From Mageeibacillus sp. UBA3708 (GTDB taxonomy: Bacteria; Bacillota; Clostridia; Saccharofermentanales; Saccharofermentanaceae), in assembly GCA_002371375.1 (NCBI GenBank), contig DFIB01000083.1:1-24892 (forward strand): 24,892 nt of DNA, in the 5' to 3' direction. Every line of letters starts with the position of its first letter. Position 1 is the stretch's first letter. The translations under genes were made by a program, and so were the position numbers. The notes beneath the pieces are model-generated. The model made no database searches and was not told the DNA's origin. It worked only from the letters and a program-made list of their open reading frames with translations. Of this stretch, positions 23,351 through 24,892 are shown piece after piece.

Positions 23351-24892
23351 ATGAGCGATCATGTAGATAAAGGTCTGTTCAGATCGCTGCGGTATAAGCC
23401 TCACAGCGACAAGTGGTCCAGGTTGTTGCCTATCGGAGTGTTCTGCCTGGCACTCGTTCTTGCCGTGTATGAGATATGGCAGCTGTATGTTACGACAGTT
23501 CTCAATTACGATCAGTTCGCCAAGGCGGCATCCTCGCAGCAGTGGAGACTCGTTACATCTGACTCCGACCGCGGGCAGATTTATGATACGAATGGAATAG
23601 CTCTCGCTTCAAATACGTACGATTATACCGTAGTGTGCACCCCGAGGATGGTCGTGTCCAAGACGCTGGACAGAGAGGCGATAATCAATGGTTTTGTCCG
23701 CATTCTGGGCGTTACACACGAGAAGATGGATTCCATCATACCGGTAGATCCCAAGGACGGTTCGGATCCAAGGGTCAAGATAGGCGGATGTGATGTCTGC
23801 AAGAATGTTCCCGCCGCCAAGCGCGACGAGCTGGAGAAGTTCCTTAAGGACAATAAGATAGGCGGCGTATCCTTTATTGCCGTTCCTCAGAGATATTATA
23901 ATTACGGTAGCCTTGCATCCCAGGTAATAGGATATGCGCGCAATGACGGATCTGCCGTCAAAGGCCTGTACGGTCTCGAGGCATATTACAATGATACATT
24001 GTCCGGCAAGAGCGGATACAGGTACTCCGAGGTTGACGAGAAGACGGGAGGCGTTCTGCCTTATTCCGCCGAGACAAAAGTACCTGCTGTCAACGGCTAC
24101 AATCTTGTGCTTAACATAGATGTAAGCATTCAGAGGATTGCTGAGGCCGCATGCAGGAGCGCCTATGAGAAATACAAGCCGAGAGACGGGATTACCGCTA
24201 TCGTTATGGATCCGTATACAGGAGCGATCTATGCTATGGTGTCACTGCCCGACTATGATCTCAATGATCCTTACGGAATGCCTTACGGAATGGATGAAGA
24301 GTTGTGGAAGGGTATGGACAACGATAAGCAGGTGCAGTATATAATGGCAAACTGCTGGCGCAACAGGTGCGTATCTGATACATATGAGCCCGGTTCCACA
24401 TTCAAGGCACTTACGACGTGTATTGCTTTCGAGGAGAATCTGACGCATGAGGGTGAGTTGTTCTCTGATGCTCCGATGGCTGTATCGAGCGATTACAAGA
24501 TCTCGTGCTGGCTCCAGAAATCAAAGAATTACAATCACGGCACCGAGACTCTCAAGCAGGCTTTCCAGTACTCATGCAACCCCGTATTTGCACAGCTGGC
24601 CCAGAGGATCGGCTTATCGAGATACTACAGTTATGTGCGTATGCTCGGATTCTACAATACGACCGGAATCGACCTCCCTGCAGAGGGCAAAGGCATCTTC
24701 CACAGCAATCCGCAGAAGATCGACCTGTCGGTTCTGTCATATGGTGAGTCATCGACAGTTACGCCGATTCAGCTCATAATGTCATACTGTGCTATCATCA
24801 ACGGAGGCGATCTGCTCGTTCCTCATATCGTAAAGAGCATTACGGACAGTGAAGGCAATATAATCGATGAGATTGAGCCTGAAGTAATCAGG
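23351..24892 (+). CDS. Class B penicillin-binding protein (FtsI/SpoVD-like), cut by window end
   Basis: The frame is open for 514 codons to the last base, so the C-terminus is missing. It is a peptidoglycan transpeptidase with a short cytoplasmic tail, one helix (about 28-48), the RGQIYDTNG start of the PBP dimerisation domain near residue 74, and a transpeptidase domain from about 310. The active-site serine is Ser349 in STFK and the second motif is Ser408-Cys-Asn410. SYGESSTVTPIQL just before the edge is the block that precedes KTG; the KTG motif itself lies beyond the window. It begins 13 bases after the ftsL-like stop. Being third after mraZ it is probably the division PBP (FtsI/PBP2B) or SpoVD; C-terminal PASTA domains would help decide. 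Confidence 0.93.
   Translation, partial: MSDHVDKGLFRSLRYKPHSDKWSRLLPIGVFCLALVLAVYEIWQLYVTTVLNYDQFAKAASSQQWRLVTSDSDRGQIYDTNGIALASNTYDYTVVCTPRMVVSKTLDREAIINGFVRILGVTHEKMDSIIPVDPKDGSDPRVKIGGCDVCKNVPAAKRDELEKFLKDNKIGGVSFIAVPQRYYNYGSLASQVIGYARNDGSAVKGLYGLEAYYNDTLSGKSGYRYSEVDEKTGGVLPYSAETKVPAVNGYNLVLNIDVSIQRIAEAACRSAYEKYKPRDGITAIVMDPYTGAIYAMVSLPDYDLNDPYGMPYGMDEELWKGMDNDKQVQYIMANCWRNRCVSDTYEPGSTFKALTTCIAFEENLTHEGELFSDAPMAVSSDYKISCWLQKSKNYNHGTETLKQAFQYSCNPVFAQLAQRIGLSRYYSYVRMLGFYNTTGIDLPAEGKGIFHSNPQKIDLSVLSYGESSTVTPIQLIMSYCAIINGGDLLVPHIVKSITDSEGNIIDEIEPEVIR

Overview
The window looks like an ordinary chromosomal stretch from a low-to-mid GC Gram-positive anaerobe of the class Clostridia. The support is a dcw-type cluster (mraZ-rsmH-ftsL-like-class B PBP), the ireB-ruvX-DUF1292 group typical of Firmicutes, many lipoproteins with classical lipoboxes, strong GGAGG ribosome binding sites and frequent GTG/TTG starts. 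Genus cannot be fixed from the sequence; a gut or rumen clostridium is a guess. I saw no transposase, phage gene, CRISPR array, tRNA or rRNA.

Layout. (1) 203-4251, minus strand: a three-gene operon of an MBOAT membrane O-acyltransferase followed by two closely related DHHW-family extracytoplasmic proteins, probably an alginate-acetylation-like system that O-acylates a surface glycan. (2) 4494-6924, plus: a polar amino acid ABC importer (binding lipoprotein, permease, ATPase), with a near-perfect terminator hairpin between the binding protein and the permease. (3) 7020-7704: ireB and ruvX. (4) 7823-18587: a long, tightly packed probable operon with two small DUF1292-type proteins, a CPBP membrane protease, a 1029-residue membrane-anchored extracellular protein of unknown function, cytidine deaminase, a PlsC-type acyltransferase, a 1486-residue RND exporter with a very large coiled-coil insertion, and a GNAT acetyltransferase whose first 95 bases overlap the exporter gene in another frame. 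(5) 18588-19084: a gene-free stretch between convergent genes, full of inverted repeats. (6) 19085-21041, minus: two paralogous lipoproteins of DUF5104 type. (7) 21256 to the window end: mraZ, rsmH, an ftsL-like gene and a class B penicillin-binding protein cut by the window edge, preceded by a probable MraZ operator.

Six promoters can be proposed. Four carry the extended -10 form TGnTAAAAT or TGnTATAAT. Palindromes lie on or just after the -10 element of three of them, and period-10 MraZ-type repeats lie just after a fourth.

The least explained items are the MBOAT/DHHW duplication with an altered catalytic block in one copy, the RND pump with a built-in coiled coil, the 1029-residue protein with a possibly degenerate glycosidase-like region, and the structured 497-base intergenic stretch. 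None can be called a new system from the sequence alone.
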